A stretch of DNA of 64,000 nt from Clostridium sp. CAG:245. Its GTDB lineage: Bacteria; Bacillota; Clostridia; TANB77; CAG-508. The notes under the pieces are model-generated. The model ran no database searches. It was not told the origin of the DNA and saw only the letters and a list, made by a program, of their open reading frames with translations. Location: NCBI GenBank assembly GCA_000435175.1, contig FR880046.1, forward strand, positions 1 through 64,000. The letters run 5' to 3'. Below, in pieces: positions 61,807 through 64,000 of the stretch (its first letter is position 1; each line of letters begins with the position of its first letter). A program made the position numbers and the translations under genes.

Positions 61807-64000
61807 TGAAGAAACTAGAAAGAATGTTATTGATAAATTGGCATTATATAAGTAAGGAAATGATTGAATTTTCAAATATTAATTTCTTGACTGGTAAAAA
61901 CGGCTCTGGAAAGTCTACGATTATAGATGCTTTGCAACTTTTGCTATTGGGAGATACTAGAGGAAATTTCTTTAATAAGGCTGCAAATGATAGAACCGAA
62001 AGAACTCTTGAAGGCTATTTGAGAGGCGAAATTGGTGATGATGGGGATACGGGTTACAAGTATTTAAGAAGTGGAAAATTTTCTAGTTATATTGTTTGCG
62101 AATTTTATGATACGGTTACAAGAAAAAATTTCTGCATTGGAGTCGTATTTGACGTTTACAATGAGAGTGGCTTTGAACATAAATTTTTTATGTTTAATGG
62201 AAGTATTCCGGAAAATGAATTTATAGGAGAGAATAATATTCCGTTTTCATTTGCAGAATTGAAGAGCTTCTTGACTAGAAAATATGGTAATAAAAATTTA
62301 GAAATATGTACAAGTAATACTCAATACCAAGTGGCAGTAAGAGGAAAGCTCGGAGGATTAAATCAGAAGTTTTTTAATCTGTTTAAGAAGGCTGTAACTT
62401 TTACACCAATAAATGATATTGAAAAATTTATAGTAGAATATGTGTGTGATGTAAAAAATCAAATTGATATAACTTCTATGCAGGAAAACATAAGACAATA
62501 TAATAGTTTATTAAAACAAGTAGATGTAATGAATACTCAGAAAAATCAACTTCAAGAAATTGAAAATACATATAATGGCTATCTTGACGAATGTATGAAA
62601 CAAAGAGAAGCACAATATTTAATATGGAGAGCCGAAAAACAGCAATTAATTGATGAATATGAAAATCTACAAAAGCAAGTCCAAGATGATAAAGATGGCA
62701 AAGTAAGCTTAGAGGAAACAACGACACAACTTGAAAAAACAAAGGGCGAGATTGAAAAAGAAATATCAGATTTAACAGTAACAAGAGCAAATTCTGATAT
62801 TAAAATAAAGAGTGATAAGATTACTGCCAAAATACAAGAAATAGATAGTAAGCTTAATAACATTAGTGAAAAGGCAAGCAAAAACATTGCAACTCTAAGA
62901 AATTATACATTAAGATGGAATGCAAGCATTTCTAAACTAGAAAGTGCAAAAGACAAAGTAAATTATCAAAATATAAATAATACTAGAGATTTAATAAAGT
63001 ACATAGATAGTATAAATGAAAATATTTTTAATGAATTAGACATAAATGCAATAACAGAAACGAGAAACAATATATCAGATTTAATAAATTGGGGAACGAG
63101 TACTTATTTTGATAAAAAGTATGAAATAGACAATAAGAAACAGACTAGAGAAGTTCTAATTCAAGATATAGAAAAATTAAAGAATGGAATTAATCCATAT
63201 GATTCACAATTTATAAATTTTAAAGCTATGTTGGAGGCAAGACTAAAAGAAAAGTTTTGTAAAGACATAGAGGTATCAATTTTAGCAGATTTATTAGAAA
63301 TAAAAGATGCAAGATGGCAGAATGCAATCGAAGGTTACTTAAATACGCAGAAAAAATATTTAATAATAGACCCACAATATTTTGAAGAAGCTTCAAAAAT
63401 ATATAGAGAACTTGCACGAGAAAACGAAAAAATACATTCATTTGGTATAGTTGATATTGAAAAAATTAGAAAAGACAATGCATCAAATGCACTTGAAAAT
63501 AGTCTTGCAACAGAAGTAATTACTGAAAATGAATTGGCAAGAACATATGTTGATTACCTATTAGGAAGAGTAATTAAATGTGAAACAATAGAAGAGTTAA
63601 GAAGCCATAAACAAGCTATAACATCAGATTGCATGTTGTACCAAGGATATGTGCTTAGAAAAATAGATCCTAAATTCTATAAATATCCGGTTATAGGTAA
63701 GAAAGCATTAGAACAACAAAAACAAATAAAAGAAAATGAGCTTGCTAAATTGGAAGATGATATAAATAATTTTGAAACTGTTATAAATGCAGTGGATAGT
63801 ATTAGAAAAATGGCTAACTTTGGAGAAGAATTTTTACCAGGCTTAGAAGAAGACATTATCGAAGCAAAGAAAAAATCTGAATATGATGAAGAAAAACAGA
63901 AATTACAACAAGAATTAGACAGTATGGATTTATTCTGGTTAAATACAATTTCTGAAAAGATAAAAGAAAAAGAAGTAGAAAAAACAAAAATAGAACAGCA
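61806..64000 (+). CDS. jetC: Wadjet protein JetC (MukB/SMC-like), cut by window end
   Basis: The 731 codons present give MLLINWHYISKEMIEFSNIN, Walker A GKNGSGKS at 30-37, then a long coiled coil interrupted near the middle by a compact hinge-like region (about 480-640). Frame stays open at 64000. JetC is the ATPase arm of the Wadjet SMC complex. The nuclease jetD should follow outside the window. Confidence 0.85.
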   Translation, partial: MKKLERMLLINWHYISKEMIEFSNINFLTGKNGSGKSTIIDALQLLLLGDTRGNFFNKAANDRTERTLEGYLRGEIGDDGDTGYKYLRSGKFSSYIVCEFYDTVTRKNFCIGVVFDVYNESGFEHKFFMFNGSIPENEFIGENNIPFSFAELKSFLTRKYGNKNLEICTSNTQYQVAVRGKLGGLNQKFFNLFKKAVTFTPINDIEKFIVEYVCDVKNQIDITSMQENIRQYNSLLKQVDVMNTQKNQLQEIENTYNGYLDECMKQREAQYLIWRAEKQQLIDEYENLQKQVQDDKDGKVSLEETTTQLEKTKGEIEKEISDLTVTRANSDIKIKSDKITAKIQEIDSKLNNISEKASKNIATLRNYTLRWNASISKLESAKDKVNYQNINNTRDLIKYIDSINENIFNELDINAITETRNNISDLINWGTSTYFDKKYEIDNKKQTREVLIQDIEKLKNGINPYDSQFINFKAMLEARLKEKFCKDIEVSILADLLEIKDARWQNAIEGYLNTQKKYLIIDPQYFEEASKIYRELARENEKIHSFGIVDIEKIRKDNASNALENSLATEVITENELARTYVDYLLGRVIKCETIEELRSHKQAITSDCMLYQGYVLRKIDPKFYKYPVIGKKALEQQKQIKENELAKLEDDINNFETVINAVDSIRKMANFGEEFLPGLEEDIIEAKKKSEYDEEKQKLQQELDSMDLFWLNTISEKIKEKEVEKTKIEQ

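Noticed and set aside
1..64000. CRISPR array or integrated prophage
   Set aside because: No regularly spaced repeats and no phage structural or integrase genes seen, despite the AcrIII-1-like gene.

Overview
This is an AT-rich window from an endospore-forming Firmicute, most likely an uncultured gut-type Clostridia member. The evidence is the sporulation and germination set (yyaC-like gene, spoIVFA-spoIVFB, gerA-gerB-gerC, spoIVA), whiA, a yybP-ykoY riboswitch, Shine-Dalgarno AGGAGG sites throughout and A-rich codon use. TGA is read as stop. All calls come from reading the sequence; no database search was run.

Layout. 0-2 kb: minus-strand methyltransferase/small coiled-coil/NUDIX operon, then the first copy of a palindromic element. 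2-10 kb: rlmCD-like gene, a CAP-domain protein split by a +1 shift, a one-protein UPF1-helicase/PLD defence candidate (Mokosh type II-like), and an L,D-transpeptidase of atypical base composition. 10-20 kb: prmC, whiA, hemW, a GNAT/M23/HD operon, yyaC-like gene, spoIVFA-spoIVFB and a second +1-shifted gene (M23 peptidase). 20-22.3 kb: type I toxin-antitoxin module, an odd tRNA-Gly, the second palindromic element and an atypical orphan gene. 22-28.6 kb: Mn2+ riboswitch with P-type ATPase, polysaccharide deacetylase, thioredoxin system, tRNA-Leu and a DUF1874 (AcrIII-1-like ring nuclease) gene. 28.7-45 kb: cell-envelope and housekeeping genes (flippase, murB, yvcK/glmR, debranching enzyme, holA, class A PBP, cysS, ftsH). 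45-51 kb: gerABC and spoIVA, the latter carrying a third +1 shift. 51-58 kb: an Ig-repeat surface protein behind an apparently invertible promoter, acyl-CoA synthetase, hemolysin III, MYG1. 58-64 kb: an Rpn-type nuclease and a Wadjet defence operon (jetA, jetB, jetC cut by the window edge).

Main observation. Three otherwise intact genes (CAP protein, M23 peptidase, SpoIVA) are each interrupted by one extra base. In all three the shift lies at an in-frame CGG followed by A, inside the same hexamer ACGGAA, and reading CGGA as one four-base codon restores the family sequence. For spoIVA the restored length is exactly 492 residues. At two of the sites the family residue is glycine. The window also has a tRNA-Gly gene (20679-20753) whose anticodon region reads UCC followed by G, so UCCG is complementary to CGGA, and whose anticodon stem is irregular. 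By eye, no other in-frame CGG occurs in the AT-rich genes. The seven other in-frame CGG codons lie in three genes of atypical composition and none is followed by A. This suggests quadruplet decoding or programmed +1 frameshifting at CGGA by a dedicated tRNA-Gly, acting on envelope and sporulation genes.
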